From: Chloroflexota bacterium
Lineage (GTDB): Bacteria; Chloroflexota; Dehalococcoidia; Lucifugimonadales; UBA3495
DNA: 35,480 bases
Assembly: GCA_022562475.1 (NCBI GenBank)
Contig: JADFPD010000011.1
Coordinates: 1 to 35,480 of the forward strand
Direction: 5' to 3'
How positions within the stretch are numbered: position 1 is the stretch's first letter; every line of letters starts with the position of its first letter. Positions 1 through 8,127 of this stretch are shown piece after piece. The translations under genes were made by a program, and so were the position numbers. Under the pieces are notes generated by a model, which made no database searches, was not told the DNA's origin, and worked only from the letters and a program-made list of their open reading frames with translations.

Positions 1-19
1 GCCCACCATCGGCAGGGGA

Positions 20-358
20 ATGATGGACGCATTCGACATGTCCGAGATCGAGGAAGGTCACCGCAAGAACGGGGAGTTGTATCACGAGTTTTTCAAGGCC
101 GAACGCCGTAGCATCGGCCTGTACGCCTGTGAAGCTGGGGCCACAGATCCCCAGGTCCCTCATACCGAGGACGAGATCTACTACATCGTGTCCGGCACGG
201 GAATGATCGAGGTGGCCGGAGAACACCGCCCGGTGAGCGCCGGGTCGGTAATCTACGTGGGCGTCAACGTCGACCACCGCTTCCACTCCATCACAGAAGA
301 CCTCAGTGTGATCGTGGTATTCGCTCCGCCGCGCCGTTCCCTGGCAGTTCAGAGTTAG
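20..358 (+). CDS. small cupin-domain protein
   Basis: This is a 112-residue single-domain cupin. The first cupin motif reads as PHTEDEIYYIVSGTG (about residues 47-61) and the second as VSAGSVIYVGVNVDHRFHS (about 71-89), giving the His/Glu metal ligands expected of a small beta-barrel. The length is normal for a one-domain cupin. The frame stays open to the left edge, so the gene could begin upstream of the window, but ATG-ATG at 20/23 follows a purine-rich AGGGGA and gives a typical size. The stop codon overlaps the Shine-Dalgarno sequence of the downstream flavin monooxygenase, so the two are very likely cotranscribed. Cupins of this type may be isomerases, dioxygenases or sugar/ligand binders; the substrate cannot be read from the sequence. 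Confidence 0.8.
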   Translation: MMDAFDMSEIEEGHRKNGELYHEFFKAERRSIGLYACEAGATDPQVPHTEDEIYYIVSGTGMIEVAGEHRPVSAGSVIYVGVNVDHRFHSITEDLSVIVVFAPPRRSLAVQS

Positions 359-369
359 GAGCTGGTTCA

Positions 370-1491
370 ATGTCAGAAGTAGAGATAATGGGAATGATCG
401 GCGTCAACCGGGAGCGGGACTCCTCCCGGGGTGTTACCGTCAGCCTCTTCGGTGGCGGCATCAATCCTGCCGACGAGATTCCCGCCGGTATCGACCCGGA
501 TTACATCGCCGAATTCTCCCAGGCCCACGAGGACAGCGGGTTCGACAAGGTGCTTATCGGGTATTCCTCAGCGACGGCAGAGGGTTTCGGAGTCGCGGGT
601 TACGCCGCGTCACGGACCAAGACGCTGGGTTTTCTCATCGCCCACCGGCCCGGATTCATGGTCCCTACGCTGGCCGCCCGCCAGATAGCGACTCTGGACC
701 AACTGACCAAAGGCCGCATCGCCATGCACATCATCAGCGGCGGTAGCGACGTCGAGCAACGGCGGGATGGCGACTGGATAGACCACGACGCCCGCTACCG
801 GCGGACCGACGAGTACATGGAGGTGTTGCGGCGGGTCTGGACCGAGACTGTCCCCTTCGATTACGACGGTGAGTTCTACCGGTTTGAGCAGAATCTGAGC
901 GAAGTGAGGACCTTCCAAAAACCCCACGTGCCCCTTTACTTCGGCGGAGCATCGGATGTGGCCAAGGAAGTCGGCGCACAACGGGCCGATGTCTACGCAC
1001 TATGGGGGGAACCGCTGGCCTCCATAAAAGAGCAGATAGCGGATATCCGGGCGCGGGCCGCCAGATACAACCGCACCATTCGCTTCAGTGTTTCCGTTAG
1101 GCCCATCCTGGGGGACACCGAAAGTGAAGCGTGGGAACGGGCCAGGGGTATCCTCGAGCGGGTCAAGTCATCGGTGGGAGACACCATCGGACCGGGGAAA
1201 CCGGCCAGGCTGCAATCGGAGGGGTCACGCCGCTTGTTGGACTTCGCGGCCAAGGGCGATATCCACGACAAACGCCTTTGGATGCCCATCGCCGCAACCA
1301 CCGGGGCCGCAGGCAGCACCACCGCCCTGGTGGGCACCGCCGAGCAGGTGGCCGAATCTCTGCTGGCCTACCATCAAGCCGGAGCCGACGCATTCATCAT
1401 CCGGGGCTTTGATCCGATGCAGGACACGATCGACTGGGGGAAAGACCTGATTCCCATGGTGCGTGAGGGAGCGGCGGCGCTCGCTAAGTAG
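370..1491 (+). CDS. LLM-class flavin-dependent monooxygenase, SsuD-like
   Basis: The 373-residue protein matches the bacterial luciferase-like TIM-barrel family and most resembles alkanesulfonate monooxygenase SsuD. It shows FLIAHRPGFMVPTLAARQIATLD, then GRIAMHIISGGSD, DHDARYRRTDEY and PLYFGGASDVAKE in the family order. SsuD enzymes use FMNH2 and O2 to cleave C-S bonds. Related members act on other sulfonates, nitriloacetate or sulfur heterocycles, so the substrate is open. The ATG at 370 has AGGAG eight bases upstream inside the cupin stop region; an internal ATG at 397 is possible. No flavin reductase gene is nearby. The 3' end overlaps the convergent nucleoside hydrolase by 8 bp. Such FMN monooxygenases are strongly expanded in SAR202 Chloroflexota. 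Confidence 0.9.
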   Translation: MSEVEIMGMIGVNRERDSSRGVTVSLFGGGINPADEIPAGIDPDYIAEFSQAHEDSGFDKVLIGYSSATAEGFGVAGYAASRTKTLGFLIAHRPGFMVPTLAARQIATLDQLTKGRIAMHIISGGSDVEQRRDGDWIDHDARYRRTDEYMEVLRRVWTETVPFDYDGEFYRFEQNLSEVRTFQKPHVPLYFGGASDVAKEVGAQRADVYALWGEPLASIKEQIADIRARAARYNRTIRFSVSVRPILGDTESEAWERARGILERVKSSVGDTIGPGKPARLQSEGSRRLLDFAAKGDIHDKRLWMPIAATTGAAGSTTALVGTAEQVAESLLAYHQAGADAFIIRGFDPMQDTIDWGKDLIPMVREGAAALAK

Positions 1492-2407
1492 GCTGAAACC
1501 CCTCCAGTTCCAACAACCCCTCCAGAAGGCCGAAGAACCGGGCGGAGTCCACCTGCCGTGCCAGTGTTATCTCGCCCGGCCCACCCGTCTCTGAAGTCTC
1601 CCCCAAAGACTCGTTCTCTTCCAAACTAACGTCCAGGTCTACCTTGGCGACTGTAGTGATCGCCGGTTCCAGTGCGATAGCCAGGGCCAGGGGGTCGTAG
1701 AACTCGAATCTCTGTCTGCTAGGATGCTTCTTAAACCAACCTTGTAGCAGCTCCAATGTCAGTCGGCCGATTGGGTGGTCGGAGCGGAGTCGCATTGCCT
1801 GTTCGCGGCTGATTCCCACCTGACGGCAGGCCGCCAGATCGACCAAGGTCACCGGCAGGCGGCTGGAGAGGACAATCTCGGCGGCCGCCGGGTCACTGTA
1901 GAAATTGAACTCCGCCCGGGGAGTGACGTTGCCCGGAGTGTTCACGGCGCCGCCCATGACCACGATGTTTTTGGCCTGCCCCAAAGCGTCCGGGCGCTCC
2001 CAAATCAGGCGGGCCAAGTTGGTCAGCGGCCCCAAGGCCACCAGCACGACTTCACCCGGCGCCCGGGTCAACCGGTCGTAGAGAAATTGGACTGCTCCCT
2101 CTTTGACCGCCCGCGCTGCCGGCTCGGGTAGGCGGCGGGACAGCCCTCCTGGGCTGTGGACTTGGGGCGCATATTTAAACCTGCCCCGCAACGGACGAGA
2201 TGCCCCCTTGGCCACCGGGATGTCGCTCCGGCCCGCCGCTTGCAGAAGCGCCAAGGCGTTGCGGGTGGTCCGGGCCAGCGGGACGTTGCCACCAACCGTG
2301 GTCAGACCCAAGAGCTCAACCTCCGGCGCGGCAAGGGCCATCAATATGGCCACGGCGTCGTCCACGCCGGGGTCGGTGTCGATGATTAGTTTCGTCGGTT
2401 CGGCCAT
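1484..2407 (-). CDS. inosine-uridine-preferring nucleoside hydrolase family protein
   Basis: This 307-residue protein carries the signature N-terminal calcium-binding motif DTDPGVDDAVAI (about residues 10-21), a GGAVNTPGNV loop and the AEFNFYSDPAAAEIV segment. All are hallmarks of IunH/Rih N-ribohydrolases, which split the N-glycosidic bond of nucleosides to ribose and base. The length is standard. It is the last gene of the long minus-strand run that includes the hopanoid genes, 30 bp after the SDR gene. Its stop overlaps the end of the convergent monooxygenase gene. A housekeeping role in nucleoside salvage is most likely, but the position leaves room for a role on adenosylhopane-type nucleosides (inference). 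No clear Shine-Dalgarno sequence was seen. Confidence 0.9.
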   Translation of the reverse strand: MAEPTKLIIDTDPGVDDAVAILMALAAPEVELLGLTTVGGNVPLARTTRNALALLQAAGRSDIPVAKGASRPLRGRFKYAPQVHSPGGLSRRLPEPAARAVKEGAVQFLYDRLTRAPGEVVLVALGPLTNLARLIWERPDALGQAKNIVVMGGAVNTPGNVTPRAEFNFYSDPAAAEIVLSSRLPVTLVDLAACRQVGISREQAMRLRSDHPIGRLTLELLQGWFKKHPSRQRFEFYDPLALAIALEPAITTVAKVDLDVSLEENESLGETSETGGPGEITLARQVDSARFFGLLEGLLELEGFQPT

Positions 2408-2437
2408 CGGTTTATTGGATGCGCCCGATCGGTGAAG

Positions 2438-3418
2438 CTAAAATGGGGACGGGTCTTTGTAGAGATACGCCGAGTTGGCAAAGGCGGTTAGGGATTCCAA
2501 GGCCGTGTGCCAGAAGCGGTATCCGGTGGCCTTGTGGAGCTTGCCGGTGCTCATCACGATCGGCCAGCGGACCTGGTCAAGGCCGTTGCTGGACGCCTCC
2601 CGTTGTAAACGAAGCCCCCAGCACAACCGGACCAGGGGATAAGCCACGAACGGCGGCAGGTTGATCAACTTGCTCTTGATGATCTTGGCCATCTCACGGT
2701 AATGGACCACCCCGTCGCCGGCAACGTTGAATGTCCCAGGGATCTCTTGTTGAATCATGATGGCGATGACCCGGGCCAGGTCGTCGTCATAGACGAATTG
2801 CATGGGCGGGTCGTAGTCCAGCACGCCGAGAAGCCAGGGGCGAAAGAAGGACCGAGTTGCCCAGGTGTCGGCGCCGTGGCCCAACACCGTGCACGACCTT
2901 AGCACCGTAATCTTGACCTCTTCTTGGGCCTGGGCGAACTCCTCGAGGAGCAGCTCGCACTGGTGCTTGTCGTAGGCGTAGGGAAAATCGAGGGACGGCC
3001 GCATCGGCGCGTCGTCGGAGATGGGGACCGGGTTGTCGCTGTGCGCGCCATATACCGTGTGAGAACTGAGGTAGATCAGGTGAGTGACTCGTGCACTGGC
3101 GCACGAGGCCATCACTGACCGCAAGGTTTCCAAGTTCTCCTCATGTATGGCGGCCACCTCGCGGCGGTTGGCCCCACGGCGTGCGTTGAATGCCAGATGC
3201 ACCAATGTGGTGGCGCCCTGGTCGTTCAATTCGTCTTCGATGGGCTCCGAGACGTTTTTGCGGTAGAAGGCGATGTTATGGACGGGCAGGGGCAGCGGAT
3301 TAACGTCAAATGCCACCAATTTCCGTAGGCCGGATTCCTGTTCCAGCCGCGCCAGAAGCTTGGTGCCAACGTAACCGGAAGCTCCGGTGACCGCTACTAC
3401 CTTTCCCTGTTGGGCCAT
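2438..3418 (-). CDS. NAD-dependent epimerase/dehydratase (extended SDR)
   Basis: The 326-residue protein starts with a Rossmann glycine motif, TGASGYVGTKLL (about residues 11-22), has an acidic residue at the end of beta2 (FDVNP), then LSSHTVYG and the catalytic pair in PYAYDKHQCE (YxxxK). This is the extended short-chain dehydrogenase fold used by NDP-sugar epimerases, dehydratases and 3-beta-hydroxysteroid-type enzymes. Substrate specificity is not visible. AGGA lies five bases before the ATG. It lies between the squalene/phytoene synthase (76 bp upstream) and the nucleoside hydrolase (30 bp downstream) in the same direction. A role in modifying an isoprenoid lipid or its sugar headgroup is plausible but unproven. 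Confidence 0.85.
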   Translation of the reverse strand: MAQQGKVVAVTGASGYVGTKLLARLEQESGLRKLVAFDVNPLPLPVHNIAFYRKNVSEPIEDELNDQGATTLVHLAFNARRGANRREVAAIHEENLETLRSVMASCASARVTHLIYLSSHTVYGAHSDNPVPISDDAPMRPSLDFPYAYDKHQCELLLEEFAQAQEEVKITVLRSCTVLGHGADTWATRSFFRPWLLGVLDYDPPMQFVYDDDLARVIAIMIQQEIPGTFNVAGDGVVHYREMAKIIKSKLINLPPFVAYPLVRLCWGLRLQREASSNGLDQVRWPIVMSTGKLHKATGYRFWHTALESLTAFANSAYLYKDPSPF

Positions 3419-3494
3419 CCTATCCTGCCGTCTAATCAGGTGAACAATCGATCGAAAGAAAATTGTTGTTTAGACAAAAGGTCTCAGGTAGAGG

Positions 3495-4403
3495 TTACCG
3501 GAGGGGGGAAGGGAGGGGCAACATACTGCCCAGCCAGGTCTTAGCCGTTATGCCGATCTTTTCGGCCTTGCTCAGGGACACCCTGGACTCCAAGACATCG
3601 TAGTCCGACGCCTCGATCCGGTCTAATACCTTGGAGTAGAGCGCTCCTAATACGGCGGGGCAGGCGCGGGACCGCCGCGAGAGATAGGGCAACAGCTTGA
3701 AGCCGCGGTCGAAATATTCTCGGGCCCTTTGCGATTGGAACCTCATGAGGTCCTGAAACGCCTCGTTTCGGACCCCCATTCTCAGGTCCTCTTCCGAATA
3801 CCCGAATCGGGCCATCTCGTCCTGAGGTAGATACACCCGTCCCATATCGAAGTCTTCCCGTACGTCCCGGATGATGTTGGTCAACTGCATGGCCAATCCC
3901 AGGTCAACGGCGTATTCTTTGGCATCGTCGTCCTCGTAGCCGAAGATCTGAAGACAGATCAAGCCCACCACCGAGGCCACCCGGTAGCAGTAAATTTTAA
4001 GTTCCTCGAAGTTCTGGAACCGGTCCTTGACCAGGTCGCTTTCCACGCCCAGGATGACCTCTTTGAAGTAGTCCTTGGGGATATCGTAGTTGCGTGCGAC
4101 ATCCGCCAACGCCACATAGACCGGGCCGGTGGCGCCCCCTGAATAGGAGCTATCGAGGTCAGTCTGAAGCTCGGCCAAAGCCTTTAATTTGGCGTCGTGA
4201 GAGGTTTCCTCATCAACCGAATCATCGCAGTGGCGGCAGAAGGCATAGGCTGCGTAGATGGCCCGGCGCTTGGCGGCGGGGAGGGTCAAAAAAGCATAGT
4301 AAAAGTTCTTGGCTTCCCGGCGGGTGATGGTCCGGCAGGCCTCGTACGCCGATTCCAAGTCCAATGCCAAATTCGGCTCAGGTTCAGTGGTGGGAGGCTG
4401 CAT
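3495..4403 (-). CDS. squalene/phytoene synthase family protein
   Basis: This 302-residue all-alpha prenyltransferase joins two C15 (or C20) prenyl diphosphates head to head. The first aspartate-rich motif is DDSVDE (about residues 60-65), inside FCRHCDDSVDE. The second is DVREDFDMGRVYLP, just after LAMQLTNIIR. The family covers squalene synthase, HpnC/HpnD and phytoene synthase. Because a squalene-hopene cyclase lies 0.7 kb away in the same orientation, squalene (or presqualene diphosphate) production is the natural reading. No partner gene of the HpnC-HpnD-HpnE type and no carotenoid gene occurs in the window, so whether one enzyme does the whole reaction is open. It has its own candidate promoter (TATAAT at 4464-4469 on minus). 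Confidence 0.9.
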   Translation of the reverse strand: MQPPTTEPEPNLALDLESAYEACRTITRREAKNFYYAFLTLPAAKRRAIYAAYAFCRHCDDSVDEETSHDAKLKALAELQTDLDSSYSGGATGPVYVALADVARNYDIPKDYFKEVILGVESDLVKDRFQNFEELKIYCYRVASVVGLICLQIFGYEDDDAKEYAVDLGLAMQLTNIIRDVREDFDMGRVYLPQDEMARFGYSEEDLRMGVRNEAFQDLMRFQSQRAREYFDRGFKLLPYLSRRSRACPAVLGALYSKVLDRIEASDYDVLESRVSLSKAEKIGITAKTWLGSMLPLPSPLR

Positions 4404-4463
4404 AGGACCTACTGGAGGATACCGGGTGACGGGGAATGGCCGATATGTTTGGCCCGTTGAATA

Positions 4464-4493
4464 ATTATATTACAGAAAAGAGCTGGTCTTGAA
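4464..4493 (-). promoter_or_regulatory. candidate sigma70 promoter of the squalene/phytoene synthase gene
   Basis: Reading the minus strand, a perfect TATAAT (4469-4464) is preceded after an 18-bp spacer by TTCAAG (4493-4488), a weak -35 match. It lies about 60 bp before the ATG at 4403, in an AT-rich island. The -10 is convincing; the -35 is not. Confidence 0.4.
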
Positions 4494-4513
4494 TGCACCG
4501 GCAGATGGGACCT

Positions 4514-4547
4514 GGCCCAGACCGGGGGGTACGCTTTGGTCTGGGCC
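4514..4547. repeat. 10-bp perfect inverted repeat (stem-loop) after the YjbQ gene
   Basis: GGCCCAGACC (4514-4523) and GGTCTGGGCC (4538-4547) pair perfectly around a 14-nt loop, 26 bp downstream of the YjbQ stop and upstream of the squalene synthase promoter. No U-tract follows on the minus strand (AGGTCCCATC), so this is not a classical intrinsic terminator. It could be a 3'-end stabiliser, a factor-dependent stop or an operator. Confidence 0.5.
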
Positions 4548-4573
4548 GGAGTGACCTACCGTGATAGGCGAGG

Positions 4574-5017
4574 TTATTCGCCGACTACCTGGACCATGAC
4601 TTCACGATTGCGAGCATGGTCCAACTCGATGAAGAAGACGCTCTGGTAGGTCCCAAATTGCATCTCGCCGTTGATCACCGGCACGGTCTCGCTCGTGCCC
4701 AGTAGCAGGTGCTGTAGATGGGCGTGGCCGTTGGGCGATTCGTCGTCGTTCATATTTACGGTGCGAATCTCAAAGTTGTTGTGTTGGTAGCCGTTCTCCC
4801 GGGGAGACATCCTTTCTAGAAATTCCTTCATGTCTTCCAGCAACAACGGCTCATTCTCGTTGATCTTGACCGCCGCGGTAGTGTGCTTGGAATACACGAC
4901 GGCGAACCCGTTGGTGATCTGCGATTCAGCGACACACTGGGCCACCCAATCTGTGATGTCGATGAACTCCGGCGCACACTTGGTCTTTAACCGCTTGCAA
5001 AAGGACCTGGTTTTCAT
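4574..5017 (-). CDS. YjbQ/UPF0047 family protein
   Basis: The 147-residue protein is a full-length YjbQ (UPF0047) family member. It shows SKHTTAAVKINENE (about residues 44-57), GHAHLQHLLLGTSETVPV and the C-terminal ELDHARNREVMVQV, which supply the conserved His/Glu cluster at the trimer interface. Some family members have weak thiamine-phosphate synthase activity, but the physiological role is not settled. The gene is codirectional with the squalene-hopene cyclase (79 bp upstream) and is followed by a stem-loop, so it may be the last gene of the main hopanoid transcript. A purine-rich GGGGG precedes the ATG by eight bases. No link to hopanoids is known for the family. Confidence 0.9.
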   Translation of the reverse strand: MKTRSFCKRLKTKCAPEFIDITDWVAQCVAESQITNGFAVVYSKHTTAAVKINENEPLLLEDMKEFLERMSPRENGYQHNNFEIRTVNMNDDESPNGHAHLQHLLLGTSETVPVINGEMQFGTYQSVFFIELDHARNREVMVQVVGE

Positions 5018-5096
5018 CTTGGAGACCCCCTAATTTGTTAGCCCCATGCTACTTTTTGCTTTCGTCCTTGCCGCCTGAGATATTGTCCCTTACTTG

Positions 5097-7097
5097 CTAC
5101 CGGCCGGAAATGGCCTGGAAATATCTTCCCAGAGCCAGCAACGGCCAGTAGTTGCGGTACAGGTGGTAATTGATCATAAATCCGGCCGGCATATCCAAGC
5201 CTTGGTAATTGGTTTCTCCATGATCCGGCAACGCCTTCAGGCGCTCGCCTACCCCGTAGCCGGGAAATCCGGTGCCGGTGAAGTACGGCTCATCCCACGC
5301 GCCGTCTTCCTGTTGAGTTTCGGCCAGGTATGCCAAGCCCCGCTGGGTGGCCTCGCATCCATGCTCCCCGGCCGCCACCAGTCCAAGCAAGGCCCAGGCG
5401 GTCTGAGACGCGGTGCTGGGCCCAACGCCGCGGAGGGTTGGGTCCACGTATGAACCGCAGCTCTCGCCCCACCCACCGTCTTTGTTCTGGTGGGCAACCA
5501 GCCAATCAACCGCCCGGCGGACGTACGGCTGAGACATGTCTTCGCCGATGGCTTCCATCGCCGGCAGGACCGCTCCGGCGCCGTAGACGTAATTCACGCC
5601 CCAACGCCCGAACCAGGAACCGTCTTCTTCCTGCTCGCTGACGATGTAGCCGTATCCACGATTGACTGCCGGGTGTTCCTTGGTGTAACCCAAGCGTCCG
5701 TACATCTCCAGCAGATGGGCCGTCACATCGACGCTGGGCGGGTCCAGGGTCTCGCCAAAATCCGAGAACGGTATCTTGGTCAGGTATTTCTTGTTGTTGT
5801 CCTTGTCAAAGGCGGCCCAGCCGCCGTTCTTGGACTGCATACCGGCCATCCACTCCACACCCCTATGGATAGAATCGGCCCGGCGTGGTTCCTCGGCATC
5901 CGGCAGCCGGACTTGGTCGAGGGCCATCACGACGATGGACGCGTCATCGATGTCCGGGTAGATCAGGTTATCGAACTCGAATGACCATCCGCCGGGTCGG
6001 AGGTCTTTGGCCCGGACCTGCCAGTCGCCGCCGGCGAATATCTGCTTGTCCATCAGCCACCGGGCGGACGACTGGACCATGGGGTCGTCAGGGGCCACGC
6101 CCGATTCCAGCAGGGCTAATTGGGCGATGCCGGTGTCCCATACAGGGGAGATACAAGCCTGAAGGCTGCACTTGTCATCGTCTTCCAAGGCGAACCCTTC
6201 GAAGCCCTGGAATCCCCTTTTAACCGCCTCATGCTCCGGCCCATAGCCCATGATATGGAGGGCGATCAGAGAGTATACCCAGGGGGGCTGGATCCCGGCC
6301 CAGGAGCCATCGGCTTCCTGGTGCTCCAAGACCCATTGAATGGTCTTGCGCTCGGCACGGCCTCTGAGAGGGTGCACCGGCAACTTTTGGTAGAGTCCGA
6401 CCAGTTTGTCGGTCCAGTAGAGGGCCTTGGCCCAGCCGAATCCTCCCTTGGGTTTGGGCAAGGTGTAGTCGGTGCCTTCCCGTCCGCCGGGATAGAGTTC
6501 GTCGATGCTGGCCGACTCGGGCACCGGACAGTATGGCTGGTGGGTCAGGATGATCAGCATGGGGACCACGGTGGCGCGGGCCCAACTGGCGAATTCATAG
6601 ATGTTAAAGGGCGCCCAAGACGGTAGAAAAATCATCTCGGGGGGCATATTAGGCGTGCCTTTCCAGTCCCATTGGCCGAACAGCGCCAACCAGATCTTGG
6701 TGAACACCCGGACCTTGGGCATCCCGCCCTTGGACAAGATGAACTCACGGGCCCTTTGTAGAGGCTCTTCGTCCGGCGAATGACCCGCCAGTTTGAGGGC
6801 GAAGTAACACTCGACCGATGTGCTGACGTCGCCGGGAGCATCGTAGTACTGGGCCCATGAACCGTCGGTCCGCTGTTTGCTCAAGATGTAATTGCAGACC
6901 TTGCTCCATCGATCTTGGTCATGGCGGCCGGTGAAATGGCACAGCATCAGATACTCGGCTTCCATCGTGGGGTTGGATTCCAGTTCACCCCACCAGTAAC
7001 CTTCGGGATACTGGGTCCGGCGGAAATAGTCTTGGGACCGCCGCACCGCCTGCCCTGCCGCCTGATCGACCGGTGTATGTTTCTGTTGCGCCACCAT
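5097..7097 (-). CDS. shc: squalene-hopene cyclase
   Basis: This class II triterpene cyclase converts squalene to hopene/hopanol in a membrane-bound alpha/alpha-barrel. Using the ATG at 7097 the protein is 666 residues, normal for the family; the longer frame from 7163 would run into hpnA. QW repeats are plentiful (QRTDGSW, QEADGSW, QEEDGSWFGRWG, QNKDGGWGESCG, QQEDGAWDEP), and the C-terminus FTGTGFPGYG...MINYHLYRNYWPLLALGRY is typical. The protonating acid motif reads D382-I-D-D-A-S instead of the usual DxDDTA; the aspartates are kept but Thr and Ala are changed. The gene begins 2 bp after the hpnA stop, so translation is probably coupled. Its product feeds HpnH. Confidence 0.97.
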   Translation of the reverse strand: MVAQQKHTPVDQAAGQAVRRSQDYFRRTQYPEGYWWGELESNPTMEAEYLMLCHFTGRHDQDRWSKVCNYILSKQRTDGSWAQYYDAPGDVSTSVECYFALKLAGHSPDEEPLQRAREFILSKGGMPKVRVFTKIWLALFGQWDWKGTPNMPPEMIFLPSWAPFNIYEFASWARATVVPMLIILTHQPYCPVPESASIDELYPGGREGTDYTLPKPKGGFGWAKALYWTDKLVGLYQKLPVHPLRGRAERKTIQWVLEHQEADGSWAGIQPPWVYSLIALHIMGYGPEHEAVKRGFQGFEGFALEDDDKCSLQACISPVWDTGIAQLALLESGVAPDDPMVQSSARWLMDKQIFAGGDWQVRAKDLRPGGWSFEFDNLIYPDIDDASIVVMALDQVRLPDAEEPRRADSIHRGVEWMAGMQSKNGGWAAFDKDNNKKYLTKIPFSDFGETLDPPSVDVTAHLLEMYGRLGYTKEHPAVNRGYGYIVSEQEEDGSWFGRWGVNYVYGAGAVLPAMEAIGEDMSQPYVRRAVDWLVAHQNKDGGWGESCGSYVDPTLRGVGPSTASQTAWALLGLVAAGEHGCEATQRGLAYLAETQQEDGAWDEPYFTGTGFPGYGVGERLKALPDHGETNYQGLDMPAGFMINYHLYRNYWPLLALGRYFQAISGR

Positions 7098-7099
7098 CT

Positions 7100-8119
7100 C
7101 TAATTTGCTTTGCTCCGGATGATCTGGCGGTCTCCAGCCACATATCCGTGGGCGGCGAACCAATCGGCCGCCTTTTTCAATGCGGCTTCGATGGGCCGCT
7201 GGGGTTGCCCCAACTCTCTGACCGCCTTTTCGCAGTTGACGTAGGCCGGTGTCTTGGACGCCAACACCCCTTCGACTGGAATGGCCGGTTCCCGGCGAAG
7301 GAGAGTTCCCTCGACGAACCGGTCGGCATAGCCAACGCCCACCACCAGCCAGTAGGGCGCCCTTATACGGGGCGCCGGCAGGCCGGTCAGGTTGCTCAAT
7401 ATGTCGAATATTTCCTTCAAACTCACGTTCCGGTTGCCCAAGATATACCGTTCTCCGGACTTGCCCTTCTCCAAGGCCAAGATGTGGCCTTCAACCACAT
7501 CGGCCACGTCCACTAGATTCATTCCCGTCTTCAAATAGGCCGGCACCCGCCGGCGTAGAAAGTCCAATACCATCTTCCCCGTTGGCGTGGGTTTAACGTC
7601 CCACGGCCCTACCGGAGCGGTGGGATTCACCACCACCAGGGGCATACCCGCCGCGGCCAGCGCCAGTGCCTCCTGCTCCGCCTGGTATTTGGACCTCTTG
7701 TAATGGCCGTGGAGCGATTTGGGGTTGAGGTAGGTGTCCTCATCTCCGAGCCCCTGTTTGGGGAGCCCGACGGTCCCGACCGTGCTGGTGTAGACCGTAC
7801 GGGAGACCCCCGCCTGCCGCGCGGCTTCTAACACGTTCAATGTGCCCGCCACGTTGGTCCGCGTAACCGCTGTGGGGTCCCTGGACCAGAAAGTGTAGGC
7901 GGCGGCCACGTGGAATACTGCCTCACAGCCCTGGACGGCCCGGTCCACCGACTGCCGGTCCAGGATGTCGCCTTCCATGGGGACGATTCCGGTGTCTTCT
8001 ATTGTTAATCGGTTGCTTCCCGGGCGCACCAGCGCCCGGACATCGTCACCTCGCCGCCACAGCTCGCGGGCCAGGTTTCCGCCGATGAACCCGGTGGCGC
8101 CGGTGACAAGTACCTTCAT
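7100..8119 (-). CDS. hpnA: HpnA-like hopanoid-associated sugar epimerase
   Basis: The 339-residue extended SDR has TGATGFIGGNLAREL at residues 6-20, YTSTVGTVGLP and the catalytic YKRSK motif. It then has PTAPVGPWDVKPTPTGKM and a NLVDVADVVEGHILAL stretch, a pattern characteristic of HpnA. HpnA is found in hopanoid operons and proposed to act on the sugar-derived side chain, but its reaction has not been firmly established. The gene sits between hpnG (8 bp) and the cyclase (2 bp), so cotranscription is very likely. The ATG is preceded by a weak AGG. The context supports a hopanoid role over a general NDP-sugar role. Confidence 0.9.
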   Translation of the reverse strand: MKVLVTGATGFIGGNLARELWRRGDDVRALVRPGSNRLTIEDTGIVPMEGDILDRQSVDRAVQGCEAVFHVAAAYTFWSRDPTAVTRTNVAGTLNVLEAARQAGVSRTVYTSTVGTVGLPKQGLGDEDTYLNPKSLHGHYKRSKYQAEQEALALAAAGMPLVVVNPTAPVGPWDVKPTPTGKMVLDFLRRRVPAYLKTGMNLVDVADVVEGHILALEKGKSGERYILGNRNVSLKEIFDILSNLTGLPAPRIRAPYWLVVGVGYADRFVEGTLLRREPAIPVEGVLASKTPAYVNCEKAVRELGQPQRPIEAALKKAADWFAAHGYVAGDRQIIRSKAN

Positions 8120-8127
8120 TTTTTAAC

